Below, piece after piece: positions 16,417 through 24,802 of a stretch of DNA of 64,000 bases (the first letter of the stretch is position 1; each line of letters begins with the position of its first letter). This DNA comes from an uncultured Roseobacter sp. (GTDB lineage: Bacteria; Pseudomonadota; Alphaproteobacteria; Rhodobacterales; Rhodobacteraceae), in the NCBI RefSeq assembly GCF_947496515.1, contig NZ_CANMDB010000002.1, positions 124,001 through 188,000 of the forward strand. Direction: 5' to 3'. The notes beneath the pieces were generated by a model. The model saw nothing but the letters and a program-made list of their open reading frames with translations. It was not told where the DNA came from and made no database searches. The position numbers and the translations under genes are program-made.

Positions 16417-17652
16417 ATGCAAATGGATTTGGGGCTGAGGCCGGAGACTGCTGCACTGCTGGACCGGGTGCGCGAGATGATCCGAACCGAGATCATGCCG
16501 CTGGAGGCCGAATACCATGCCGAGATCGGCAAGGGCGACCGCTGGCAATACACTGACCGGCAGGCAGAGATCCTCGAAGGGCTGAAGGCGCGGGCCAAGG
16601 CGGCGGGCCTTTGGAACTTCTGGCTGACTGATTCGGCGCGCGGGTTGGGTCTCAGCACCGTTGAATATGCCTATTTCGCCGAAGAGATGGGCCGCACGCC
16701 GCTGGGGGCAGAAGTCTTCAATTGCTCTGCGCCTGACACCGGCAACATGGAAGTGTTCGAGCGCTACGGCACCCCCGCAATGAAGGACCGCTGGTTGACC
16801 CCCTTGCTCGACGGGCAGATCCGCTCTGCCTACCTGATGACGGAGCCGGAGGTGGCCTCCTCCGATGCCACCAATATCGCGCTGTCCTGCACGCGGGATG
16901 GTGACCACTACGTACTCAATGGCGAGAAATACTGGGCCAGCGGGGCAGGGGATCCGCGCTGTGCCGTCTATATCGTCATGGTGCGGACGGGGCAGGAGGA
17001 TGATCCGAAGCACAGGCGCCATTCCATGGTCGTCGTGGATGCCGCGACCCCCGGCATCGACATCCTGCGACCAATGCAGGTCTTCGGCCACGATGATGCA
17101 CCGCACGGGCATATGCACATTCGTTTTACCAACGTGCGGGTTCCGGCGGAGGATATGCTGCTGGGCGAGGGGCGCGGTTTTGAAATCGCGCAAGGACGGC
17201 TGGGGCCGGGGCGGATCCATCACTGCATGCGGTCGGTCGGGCAGGCGGAAGCAGCGCTGGAACTGCTGTGCAACCGGGCGCTGCACCGCGATGCCTTTGG
17301 GAAGCCGCTCGTACAGCTGGGCGCCAACTATGACATTATCGCCGAGGCGCGGATCGAGATCGAGCAGGCGCGGCTGTTGTGCCTCAAGGCGGCGTGGATG
17401 ATGGACCAGGGCGACGCCCGCGCCGCAGCGCCCTGGATCAGCCAGATCAAGGTGGTGGCCCCGCGGATGGCGCTCAAGGTGATTGACGAGGCGATGCAGA
17501 TGCACGGCGGCAGCGGCATCAGCCAGGACACGCCGCTCGCCATGGCCTGGACCTGGCAGCGCGCCCTGCGGTTTGCCGACGGGCCCGACGCGGTGCACCG
17601 CCGTCAGGTGGCCCGGGCAGAGTTGCGCAAACACACGCAAGAGCCGGTCTGA
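16417..17652 (+). CDS. Acyl-CoA dehydrogenase, ACAD10/11-like
   Basis: 411 residues. The three ACAD domains are present: helical N-terminus, middle beta domain with the FAD/acyl-binding [15 protein letters not shown] and YWASGAGDP, and the C-terminal helical domain with [16 protein letters not shown] and [13 protein letters not shown]. The last motif is typical of the ACAD10/11 branch rather than straight-chain ACADs. With the divergent kinase next door it could convert phosphorylated 4-hydroxyacyl-CoA to the enoyl-CoA, as in levulinate catabolism (LvaA/LvaC) and mammalian ACAD10/11. GGGAGG lies about 9 bases before the ATG. Electron acceptor genes are not adjacent. Confidence 0.9.
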   Translation: MQMDLGLRPETAALLDRVREMIRTEIMPLEAEYHAEIGKGDRWQYTDRQAEILEGLKARAKAAGLWNFWLTDSARGLGLSTVEYAYFAEEMGRTPLGAEVFNCSAPDTGNMEVFERYGTPAMKDRWLTPLLDGQIRSAYLMTEPEVASSDATNIALSCTRDGDHYVLNGEKYWASGAGDPRCAVYIVMVRTGQEDDPKHRRHSMVVVDAATPGIDILRPMQVFGHDDAPHGHMHIRFTNVRVPAEDMLLGEGRGFEIAQGRLGPGRIHHCMRSVGQAEAALELLCNRALHRDAFGKPLVQLGANYDIIAEARIEIEQARLLCLKAAWMMDQGDARAAAPWISQIKVVAPRMALKVIDEAMQMHGGSGISQDTPLAMAWTWQRALRFADGPDAVHRRQVARAELRKHTQEPV

Positions 17653-17879
17653 CGCGCCGGGCGCTTTCGGAACAAAGCGCGCACATCGGGCGTTAACTAT
17701 TCATGGTCTGCTGGTTCTATCCGCAGGCCTTGACGCAGATAATAAGTACGTCGGGGAGTTAACCGGTGCACTGCGTCACCGGCGGAGGTGTCCTGAGGGG
17801 CGCCTCCTGCCGGATCATCCGGCGCAGCCGCGGCACCTTTTTCATTGAGGGAACCGGCGATCTTGCGCAGACTGCGCCC

Positions 17880-18860
17880 ATGCGTGCACCCGTGATAGAC
17901 AACCTGCAGTATTTCAACGCCTCTCCGCGGATCTTTGAGCAGATGCGCGCGGGTGGTGTGAATGCGGTGCATGTCACCATCGCCTATCATGAGAACTTTG
18001 CCGAAGTTGTGCAGAACCTCGTGCAGTGGAACCGCTGGTTCGAAGCCCATCCAGATCTGATCTTTCGCGGATTGACGGCACAGGATGTGATCCGCGCACA
18101 GGAAACGGGCCGCACGGCCATCTTCTTTGGGTTCCAGAATCCCAGCCCGATCGCCGATGACATCGGTCTGGTGGAGATCTGCCATCAACTGGGCATTCGG
18201 TTCATGCAGCTGAGCTACAATAACCAGTCGCTGCTCGCCACGGGGTGTTACGAGGACGAGGACCCCGGCCTGACCCGCATGGGCAAGCAGGTGGTGGCGG
18301 AGATGAACCGTGTGGGTCTTGTGATCGACATGTCCCATTCCGCAGAGCGCTCCACGCTGGAGGCGATTGCGCTGTCCACCCGGCCCATCGCGATCACACA
18401 CGCCAATCCGCAGTGGTGGCACGACGCGCTGCGTAACAAATCCGACGCGGTGCTGCGGGCGCTGACCGAGGCGGGCGGGATGCTGGGCTTTTCGCTCTAT
18501 CCGCATCACCTCAAAGGCGGCAGCGACTGCACATTGGAGAGTTTCTGCGAGATGGTGGCGGAGGCCGCCCGGCGCTACGGGGCCGCGCATCTCGGGCTCG
18601 GCTCGGATCTTTGTCAGGACCAGCCCGACAGCGTGGTTGAATGGATGCGCATCGGGCGCTGGTCGCGCCAGATGGACTATGGCGAGGGCTCGGCCACCGC
18701 GCCCGGCTTTCCGCCCATGCCCGCATGGTTCCGCGACAACCGGGACTTCGGCAATCTGCGAAGCGGTCTGCGCGCGGCGGGGCTGACGGCGGCGGAAGTT
18801 GATGGCATCATGGGGGGCAACTGGCACCGCTTTTACCAAGAGAGCTTTGGCCCCGCATGA
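17880..18860 (+). CDS. M19 (membrane dipeptidase-like) protein with incomplete metal site
   Basis: 326 residues from ATG 17880 (MRAPVIDNLQY), chosen because family similarity begins there; the frame opens further upstream at 17766 and the ribosome site is weak. The TIM-barrel of renal dipeptidases is evident: MSH153, TH174 and GSD243 match zinc/substrate positions. However, the N-terminal HxD pair is absent (IDNLQ) and the bridging Glu is replaced by Gln86 (FFGFQNP). A subgroup found near glycine-betaine catabolic genes in Pseudomonas has, as I recall it, the same pattern, so it may be a distinct activity rather than a dead enzyme. It overlaps the next gene by 4 bp. Confidence 0.82.
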   Translation: MRAPVIDNLQYFNASPRIFEQMRAGGVNAVHVTIAYHENFAEVVQNLVQWNRWFEAHPDLIFRGLTAQDVIRAQETGRTAIFFGFQNPSPIADDIGLVEICHQLGIRFMQLSYNNQSLLATGCYEDEDPGLTRMGKQVVAEMNRVGLVIDMSHSAERSTLEAIALSTRPIAITHANPQWWHDALRNKSDAVLRALTEAGGMLGFSLYPHHLKGGSDCTLESFCEMVAEAARRYGAAHLGLGSDLCQDQPDSVVEWMRIGRWSRQMDYGEGSATAPGFPPMPAWFRDNRDFGNLRSGLRAAGLTAAEVDGIMGGNWHRFYQESFGPA

Positions 18861-20509
18861 AAGACCTGGTCACGCCCCCACAGATGCCTCTGAGACCGAC
18901 CGGGACAGTGATGCGGCTCGCGCGCATGGGGGCGATGTTTCCGACGCGGCTGTCGTTTCTGCGCACTCTGCTGCGCCGTCTGGCCCGCGAACGGGTCGAG
19001 GTGGTGCGACCGGTCTGGAGCATCTGCGCGCAAGGCTATGGTCACGCCGTCTACACGCTCAGCCTTGGCGGGCACCGCTATTCGCTGGTGGCGGTCGCCA
19101 CCGCGCTGCCGGAGGCGGCGCGCACCGACCGGGTGATCGCCGAGGCTTGGGACACGGCCTATGTGCTCTACGACGGCGTGCCCGACGCCGGTGAGATCGC
19201 GCGCATCTGTGCGACGGCGCCGCGGCAGGAGGCCGCCCGTTTCACCGAGCGTGATCTGGTGCTGAGCCGGGCCAATAAATCCGTGCGGTTGTTCGACCAT
19301 GTGGTCGGATCTCTGCGTGCGGGCCGCCAGCCTGACCCGGCAGAGGTGCAGAAGACCGGATATCTGATGCGCACCACCGCCGTCTACGGGAACGGCAAGT
19401 TCGGGATCGCGGACCGTGCGGCCATTGCCGCGCGACCGGGGCTGTCGGGTCCCTTCATGGCCGAGATGCTGACCGTCTGGCTGATCCGTCACTTCACCCA
19501 TGATCTGGCGGAGCATATGGGGGGTGGCACGCTCGATCCTGCAATCAAGCGTCATCTGGGCATCGGCAACGCGACGGGCCTCGGAATGGCGCCGTTTCTG
19601 GTGACGCATCCGGTGCTGCTGAACAACTGGATGGCCGCACGCGAAACGGCGCTGGCCCGGGTCCGCGCCGTGCCGGCGCTGGAGGCGGAGCAGGTCGCGC
19701 AGCTGACGGCACTGGCCACGCGCGCCGCCGGGCATCTGGCCGAATGGCAGGTGCCCGACACTGCACATCAGGCGCGAATTGACCAGCTGAGATCAGCCTG
19801 GGCGGGGGTCGCTTCCCGGATCACACCGGAGATGTGCGCGGCTCCGCGCCCGCTGGACCGGCTTTTTCGCGCAGCCGCAACCGGCGGCCCGGATCTGGAA
19901 GAGCTGACCGTCGCGCTGCTGCTGGAGCCGTTCGGCGCGCTGGTCGACGATCTGGCGGAGGGGATGGCCGATCCCTTTGACCCGCCACCGGAACAGACCA
20001 CCCACACGGATAAATTACGCGCGCGGCTGGAGACGGCGTTCGCCTGGGCGCTCGGACGGGACTATGACACGCCTGAGCACTGTCGCCGCTTCTGGTATGT
20101 GAGTGCCGCCAAACAGGAACCCCGGCTGGGTGACCGCTTTGCCGAGCCGGGGGCGGCGCTGGAAAGCCCGCTCGACGTGGCGCGGCGGGTGGCGGCCTTG
20201 CATGCGGCGCTACCGGACAAAAGGACGCCGGTGCTGGAATTCCTCGACGCCCACCCGGAACATCTCTTTGCAGTGGAGCGGGTGGAAATGGCGGCGGCCT
20301 ATCCTTACGCGGAGATTCGCGACAACCTGATCGCGGCGGACTGCCTGCCCATTGATCTGCTGCGCTGCAAGCTGTCTTTCTTTGGCGCGGCGAAGTTCGA
20401 CCCGAAATCGGATCTCTGGACGCGGATCACCCTCTTTCAGGGCGCCCCTCTGGCGGAGGAAGTGGCAACGCGCCGCGATCACGGATGGTTGCCGGTCCTC
20501 CAGGCATGA
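18857..20509 (+). CDS. Conserved hypothetical protein in M19/DUF3726 operon
   Basis: 550 residues, no domain that I recognise. It has no signal peptide or transmembrane segment and is rich in Ala, Arg and Leu. The middle contains RTTAVYGNGKFGIADR and WLIRHFTHDLAEHMGGG, which look like conserved-protein signatures, and the C-terminus ends RCKLSFFGAAKFDPKSDLW...LPVLQA. Its start (ATGA) overlaps the M19 gene and its stop (ATGA) overlaps the DUF3726-like gene, so the three are very probably co-translated and functionally tied. A soluble enzyme or a partner of the M19 protein is possible; I cannot assign a function. Confidence 0.8.
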   Translation: MKDLVTPPQMPLRPTGTVMRLARMGAMFPTRLSFLRTLLRRLARERVEVVRPVWSICAQGYGHAVYTLSLGGHRYSLVAVATALPEAARTDRVIAEAWDTAYVLYDGVPDAGEIARICATAPRQEAARFTERDLVLSRANKSVRLFDHVVGSLRAGRQPDPAEVQKTGYLMRTTAVYGNGKFGIADRAAIAARPGLSGPFMAEMLTVWLIRHFTHDLAEHMGGGTLDPAIKRHLGIGNATGLGMAPFLVTHPVLLNNWMAARETALARVRAVPALEAEQVAQLTALATRAAGHLAEWQVPDTAHQARIDQLRSAWAGVASRITPEMCAAPRPLDRLFRAAATGGPDLEELTVALLLEPFGALVDDLAEGMADPFDPPPEQTTHTDKLRARLETAFAWALGRDYDTPEHCRRFWYVSAAKQEPRLGDRFAEPGAALESPLDVARRVAALHAALPDKRTPVLEFLDAHPEHLFAVERVEMAAAYPYAEIRDNLIAADCLPIDLLRCKLSFFGAAKFDPKSDLWTRITLFQGAPLAEEVATRRDHGWLPVLQA

Positions 20510-20991
20510 GCTGGTCGCGCGCCGAAGTGCAGGCGCTGGCCACCCGCGCGGCGCGCGGTGCCGGTGCGCCCGCCGCACAGGCGGTGCATTTCGGTCGGGC
20601 GGCAGCGCTGCATCTGGCGCGCGGCCGTCCCGCGTCGGAGGTATCGCAGGCGCTGGCGGCCTTGCCGGAGGGGCCCGTTCTGCGCCTGCCGCTGGCGCTG
20701 CAACGGCTGAGGCGCGCCGGTGGCGGGGATGAGATCGACACCGGCGGCCTGCCCGATCTGGCGCGCAGTTACGTGGAGACGCTGGGAATGCCGCTGACGA
20801 TCCGGGAGGTCTCGCCGGATGCGCTGATCGTCAGCCCGACCAAGACCGCGCCCCTGCCGGATCCGGGCCGCATCACCGGTTGCGAGGCGCTCATCGCAGA
20901 GATGACGGAGCTGGCCGCCCACACTCTCGTCCCCGAGAGCGATGTCTCGCGGCAGGCGGGTGCAGGCGCTGGCGTAACCGACACCGATTGA
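20506..20991 (+). CDS. DUF3726-like protein
   Basis: 161 residues from ATG 20506, which overlaps the preceding stop codon. The N-terminus MSWSRAEVQALATRAARGAG matches the usual opening of DUF3726 proteins (SxxEVEALAxKAARGAG). The rest is Ala-rich with no transmembrane segment. This is the last gene of the three-gene operon; only 9 bp separate its stop from the stop of the convergent truA. Function unknown. Confidence 0.72.
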   Translation: MSWSRAEVQALATRAARGAGAPAAQAVHFGRAAALHLARGRPASEVSQALAALPEGPVLRLPLALQRLRRAGGGDEIDTGGLPDLARSYVETLGMPLTIREVSPDALIVSPTKTAPLPDPGRITGCEALIAEMTELAAHTLVPESDVSRQAGAGAGVTDTD

Positions 20992-21000
20992 GCGATCCGC

Positions 21001-21780
21001 TTACACATCCGGGGACGCGAAGGGATCCTCGGGGTATTGAACCCCTGCGAGGTACAAGCCCTGCGGTGGGCAGACCGGTCCGCACGCGGCTCTGTCCCGC
21101 GCCACCAGCGCCTCGCCCACCTGCCCGGGCGTCCGCGACCCGGTGCCCACCCGTTCCAGCGTGCCCACGAAGCTGCGGACCTGATTGTGCAGGAACGACC
21201 GGGCGCGCACGTCGAAGTGCACTTCGGGTCCGTGCGGGGTGTCCACCCGCGTCACCTCCAGCCGGTCCAGCGTCTTGACCGGGCTGTCGGCCTGACAGAT
21301 CGTGGAGCGGAAGGTGGTGAAATCGTGCCGCCCGACCAGCTGTGCGGCACCTGCCTGCATTGCGGCGACGTCCAGATCCTGTTTGACCTGCCAAACCAGC
21401 CCCGCCTGATGGGTGGCGGGCGCGCGGCGCATCAGAATGCGAAAAAGATACCGCCGCTGCAGCGCCAAGAACCGCGCGTGCCAGTCATCCGCGACCCGCG
21501 CGCAGGCGACAATGGCGACGGGAGCGGGCTTCAGGTGATAGTTCAGCGCCTCGGACAGCCGAAAGGCGGACCAGTCGCGCGCGAGATCGCAGTGCGCCAC
21601 CTGCGCCAGAGCATGCACACCCGCATCGGTGCGCCCGGCGGCGGCGATGGTATGCTCGCCCGGCTCCAGCCGTGCCAGTGCGGCCTCTACCGCACCTTGG
21701 ACCGTGGGCTGTTCGCGCTGTCTCTGCCACCCGGCAAAGGGTGCTCCGTGGTATTCGATCTGCAAGGCGTAACGCGGCAT
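21001..21780 (-). CDS. truA: tRNA pseudouridine(38-40) synthase
   Basis: 259 residues from ATG 21780 ([21 protein letters not shown]). The catalytic motif [14 protein letters not shown] contains the nucleophilic Asp at about residue 52; the conserved [14 protein letters not shown] segment is near the C-terminal third. The enzyme modifies U38-U40 in the anticodon stem of many tRNAs. The frame extends 12 codons further upstream, but the conserved start is as given. Length agrees with TruA (~250-270). Confidence 0.95.
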   Translation of the reverse strand: MPRYALQIEYHGAPFAGWQRQREQPTVQGAVEAALARLEPGEHTIAAAGRTDAGVHALAQVAHCDLARDWSAFRLSEALNYHLKPAPVAIVACARVADDWHARFLALQRRYLFRILMRRAPATHQAGLVWQVKQDLDVAAMQAGAAQLVGRHDFTTFRSTICQADSPVKTLDRLEVTRVDTPHGPEVHFDVRARSFLHNQVRSFVGTLERVGTGSRTPGQVGEALVARDRAACGPVCPPQGLYLAGVQYPEDPFASPDV

Positions 21781-21894
21781 GGGCGGTCCCCTAGCGCGCA
21801 GGGGGCGAGCCGTCAAATGGCTTTGCCACCTCTGGCGCGCGCGCGGAGGAGCGCGTATGTAGCGCTCAAGGAAAACGCCGGGGGCTGCCAGATT

Positions 21895-23307
21895 TTGGGG
21901 ATCACGTCATTCGCCGATACGGTGCTGCGCCAGATCGAGACCGTGCAGGACACGGTGCAGGAAGCGCTTTTCGAGCCGGTGACCCGCATCGGTGTCACGG
22001 GGCTGGCGCGTGCGGGCAAGACCGTTTTCATTACTTCGCTGGTGGCCAACCTGCTGGATCGTGGCCGGATGCCGCATCTGCTGGCTGCCGCCGACGGGCG
22101 TATCGAAGCCGCTTTCCTGCAACCGCAACCCGATGACACGGTGCCGCGTTTCGCCTTTGAAAGCCATCTGGCGCAGCTGACGGCGGCGCGCCCGAGCTGG
22201 CCTGACAGCACGCGCGCTGTCTCGCAACTGCGGCTGTCGCTCCGGGTGCGCCGGGCGGGGTTGTTGGCCGGTGTGCAGGGACCGCGCACGGTCCACGTGG
22301 ACATTGTCGATTACCCCGGCGAGTGGTTGCTGGATCTGGCGTTGCTGGACAAAAGCTATGACGCGTGGTCGGCGGAGGTGCTGGCGCGACTGGAAAACCG
22401 CGAGGAGGCGGCGGCCTTCCGGTCGGTGCTGGCCGAAACCGATCCGGCGGCCCAATTAGAGGAGCCGCGCGCCCAGGCGCTGGCGCAGGCGTTCACGGGC
22501 TATCTGACGGCAGCGCGGGCGGCGGGGTATTACGACTGCACGCCCGGACGCTTTCTGCTGCCGGGGGATCTGGCAGGCTCGCCGGTGCTGACATTTGCCC
22601 CCTTGCCTGCCGCGAGCGCACCGCGCAAATCGCTGCGCCGCGAGATGGCGCGGCGGTTCGAGGCCTACAAGAGCGAGGTCGTCCGGCCCTTCTTCCGGGA
22701 TCATTTCGCCCGGCTCGACCGGCAGGTGGTGCTCGTTGATGCGCTTGGTGCGATCCACAACGGTCCGCGCGCGGTGGAGGATATGCGCGGTGCGATGGCT
22801 GATATCCTCGGTGCCTTCCGGCCAGGGCAGAACGCCTTTCTGACGGAGCTTTTCCGGGGCAAGCGGGTGGAAAAGATCCTCTTTGCCGCGACCAAGGCGG
22901 ACCATCTGCACCACAGCCAGCACGCACGGCTGACCGCGATCATGGAGGCGCTGCTGCGCGGTGCGGCAGACCGCGCCCGATTTGCTGGTGCGCAGACGGC
23001 AGCGATGTCCATCGCAGCGCTGCGGGCGACGACCGAAGCGCAGATCACCCATGACGGTCAGCCGCTCGACGTGGTGCGCGGCACGCTGCTGGAGACGGGC
23101 AAGCAAGCGGCGCTCTATCCCGGTGCGCTGCCCGAGGACCCGCGCCAGTTGCTCAGCCCCGCGCGCGACGGGGCCGAGGAATGGCTGGGTCAGGACTACC
23201 GTGTGATGAATTTCGCACCTTCCGCGCTAAGTTTGCGCGTGGGTGACGGACCGCCTCACATCCGACTTGATAAGGCCGCCCAATTCCTTTTAGGGGATAG
23301 GCTATGA
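21895..23307 (+). CDS. ycjX: YcjX-like (DUF463) P-loop protein
   Basis: About 470 residues. Walker A is GLARAGKT at ~38-45, with conserved [18 protein letters not shown] right after it; [14 protein letters not shown] is the switch-like DxPGE motif, and later [11 protein letters not shown] resembles the guanine-specificity TKAD motif. These are diagnostic for the YcjX family, a stress-linked nucleotide-binding protein. The start is uncertain: I chose TTG 21895 because similarity begins at [10 protein letters not shown]; an ATG at 21817 would add 26 residues of non-conserved sequence. It overlaps the next gene by 4 bp and belongs with the YcjF gene downstream. Confidence 0.88.
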   Translation: MGITSFADTVLRQIETVQDTVQEALFEPVTRIGVTGLARAGKTVFITSLVANLLDRGRMPHLLAAADGRIEAAFLQPQPDDTVPRFAFESHLAQLTAARPSWPDSTRAVSQLRLSLRVRRAGLLAGVQGPRTVHVDIVDYPGEWLLDLALLDKSYDAWSAEVLARLENREEAAAFRSVLAETDPAAQLEEPRAQALAQAFTGYLTAARAAGYYDCTPGRFLLPGDLAGSPVLTFAPLPAASAPRKSLRREMARRFEAYKSEVVRPFFRDHFARLDRQVVLVDALGAIHNGPRAVEDMRGAMADILGAFRPGQNAFLTELFRGKRVEKILFAATKADHLHHSQHARLTAIMEALLRGAADRARFAGAQTAAMSIAALRATTEAQITHDGQPLDVVRGTLLETGKQAALYPGALPEDPRQLLSPARDGAEEWLGQDYRVMNFAPSALSLRVGDGPPHIRLDKAAQFLLGDRL

Positions 23308-23753
23308 GTACGATCACCATCACCCCGGCGCGCACGCTCGATGCAGGTGCCGTGGGTCACATCCTGTCCGTCGCGAACGACACGATGCCCTGGCTGCCGC
23401 GCATGCATTCCGCAGCTGAGGAAATCATGTACGCCGGTGACATGATCGAAGCGGGCTGGATCCGCGTGGCCAAGCGGGATGGCAAGGTCGTGGGTTTCAT
23501 CGCCCGCTGGGAGGAAGAGGTACACGCGCTTTACGTCCTGCCGGAGTTGCAGGACACCGGGATCGGCACCGCTTTGCTGGACGATGCCAAGGCGCAGAGC
23601 GACAAGCTCTGCCTCTGGAGCTATCAGGCCAATATGGGGGCAACGCGGTTCTACGGGCTGCGCGGCTTCAAGGAGGCCCGGCGCACCGATGGCAGCGAAA
23701 ACGACGTGGGCCTGCCCGACATCCGCTTTGAATGGACGCGGGACAGCGCCTGA
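23304..23753 (+). CDS. GNAT family N-acetyltransferase
   Basis: 149 residues. The GNAT fold is visible: VVGFIARWEEEVHALYVLPELQDTGIGTALLDDA contains the motif A equivalent (Q/RxxGxG/A), and NMGATRFYGLRGF is the typical motif B end. It uses acetyl-CoA; the acceptor is unknown. The ATG at 23304 overlaps the ycjX stop and its own TGA overlaps the next gene's ATG, so it is embedded in the YcjX-YcjF operon. Insertion of an acetyltransferase between these two genes may indicate an associated modification or a chance arrangement. Confidence 0.88.
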   Translation: MSTITITPARTLDAGAVGHILSVANDTMPWLPRMHSAAEEIMYAGDMIEAGWIRVAKRDGKVVGFIARWEEEVHALYVLPELQDTGIGTALLDDAKAQSDKLCLWSYQANMGATRFYGLRGFKEARRTDGSENDVGLPDIRFEWTRDSA

Positions 23754-24757
23754 TGGCGCGGGGACCCGTTCTTATCGACATGACCGACGCGGCGGAGCCG
23801 CAGCCCAGCGTGGCCGAGGCACCCCCTGTCCCAGAGACGGATGTGCCACGCCCCACCGGTCAGGCAATGCAGGCAGCGGCGGGTCTTGCCATGCGCAGAC
23901 CCTCACGACTGATGCGGTGGTTCTGGTCTCTTGCGGTGGCACTCATCGGCGCGGTGATCTCCATCAAGGCGTGGGGGTTTGTCACGGCACTTGTGGCGCA
24001 GAACCTGATTGTCGGCTGGGCGGTCAGCGGCTTGCTGGCGGCGTTCCTCGCCGTTCTCACGGCTGTCATCTTGCGCGAAACCGCTGCTCTGGGACGGCTG
24101 TCGCGGCTCGACGGGCTTCGACGCGCCGCGGAAGAGACGCTAACGGAGGATGACCTCACCGGTGCGCGGGCGGTCACGGACCGGCTCGTGGCACTCTACA
24201 AGGGACGAGAGGATACCCGCTGGGGCCGCGACCGGCTGGCCGCGTTGCGCGGTGACCAGTTGGATGCCGCGGGGCTTCTGGCGCTGGCAGATAGCGCGCT
24301 GCTGGAACCGCTGGACGCCGCTGCCCGTCACGAGGTCGAGGCGGCCGCGCGTCAGGTTGCGACGGTCACTGCGCTGGTGCCCCTGGCGCTCGCGGATGTG
24401 GTGGCGGCGCTGGCGGCCAACCTGCGGATGATCCGGCGCATTGCCGAAGTTTACGGTGGCCGGTCGGGCTTTCTGGGTGGCTGGCGGCTGACCCGGGCGG
24501 TGATGACCCATCTGGTGGCGACCGGTGCTGTCGCGGTCGGCGACGACCTGCTGGAGCCTTTTCTGGGAGGCTCGATCGTCGGCAAACTGTCGCGCCGCTT
24601 TGGCGAAGGGTTGGTCAACGGCGCGCTGACGGCCCGCGTTGGCGTCGCTGCGATGGAAGTGTGCCGCCCGCTGCCGTTCCCGGCTGGCAAAAGACCCAAA
24701 GTGCGCGATATAATCAGGACCAGCCTGACCGGTGTTTTCGGATCGGCCAAGACCTGA
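23753..24757 (+). CDS. ycjF: YcjF-like (TIGR01620/DUF697) inner-membrane protein
   Basis: 334 residues from ATG 23753, which overlaps the GNAT stop. The N-terminal ~50 residues are acidic and cytoplasmic, then two transmembrane segments occur at ~62-82 and ~88-110 (SLAVALIGAVISIKAWGF; GLLAAFLAVLTAVI). The soluble C-terminal part with VPLALADVVAALAANLRMIRRIAEVYGG is the DUF697-type signature. YcjF and YcjX are partners across proteobacteria. The 45-bp gap to the next gene suggests that the operon may continue. Confidence 0.88.
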   Translation: MARGPVLIDMTDAAEPQPSVAEAPPVPETDVPRPTGQAMQAAAGLAMRRPSRLMRWFWSLAVALIGAVISIKAWGFVTALVAQNLIVGWAVSGLLAAFLAVLTAVILRETAALGRLSRLDGLRRAAEETLTEDDLTGARAVTDRLVALYKGREDTRWGRDRLAALRGDQLDAAGLLALADSALLEPLDAAARHEVEAAARQVATVTALVPLALADVVAALAANLRMIRRIAEVYGGRSGFLGGWRLTRAVMTHLVATGAVAVGDDLLEPFLGGSIVGKLSRRFGEGLVNGALTARVGVAAMEVCRPLPFPAGKRPKVRDIIRTSLTGVFGSAKT

Positions 24758-24802
24758 CGGGCGCCGCCCTGTCAGGGCATATTTCTGACAGGAGCACGCG
24801 CG

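Noticed and set aside
16314-16658. N-terminal extension of the APH-like kinase by 115 residues
   Set aside because: It lies antisense over the acyl-CoA dehydrogenase start and the shared promoter, has no family similarity, and the conserved start MHRYDPDELATYL is at 16313.
21037-21894. Upstream extension of the YcjX gene, including ATG 21817
   Set aside because: Most of it is antisense to truA. The ATG at 21817 is possible but the added residues look unconserved; TTG 21895 fits the family start better.
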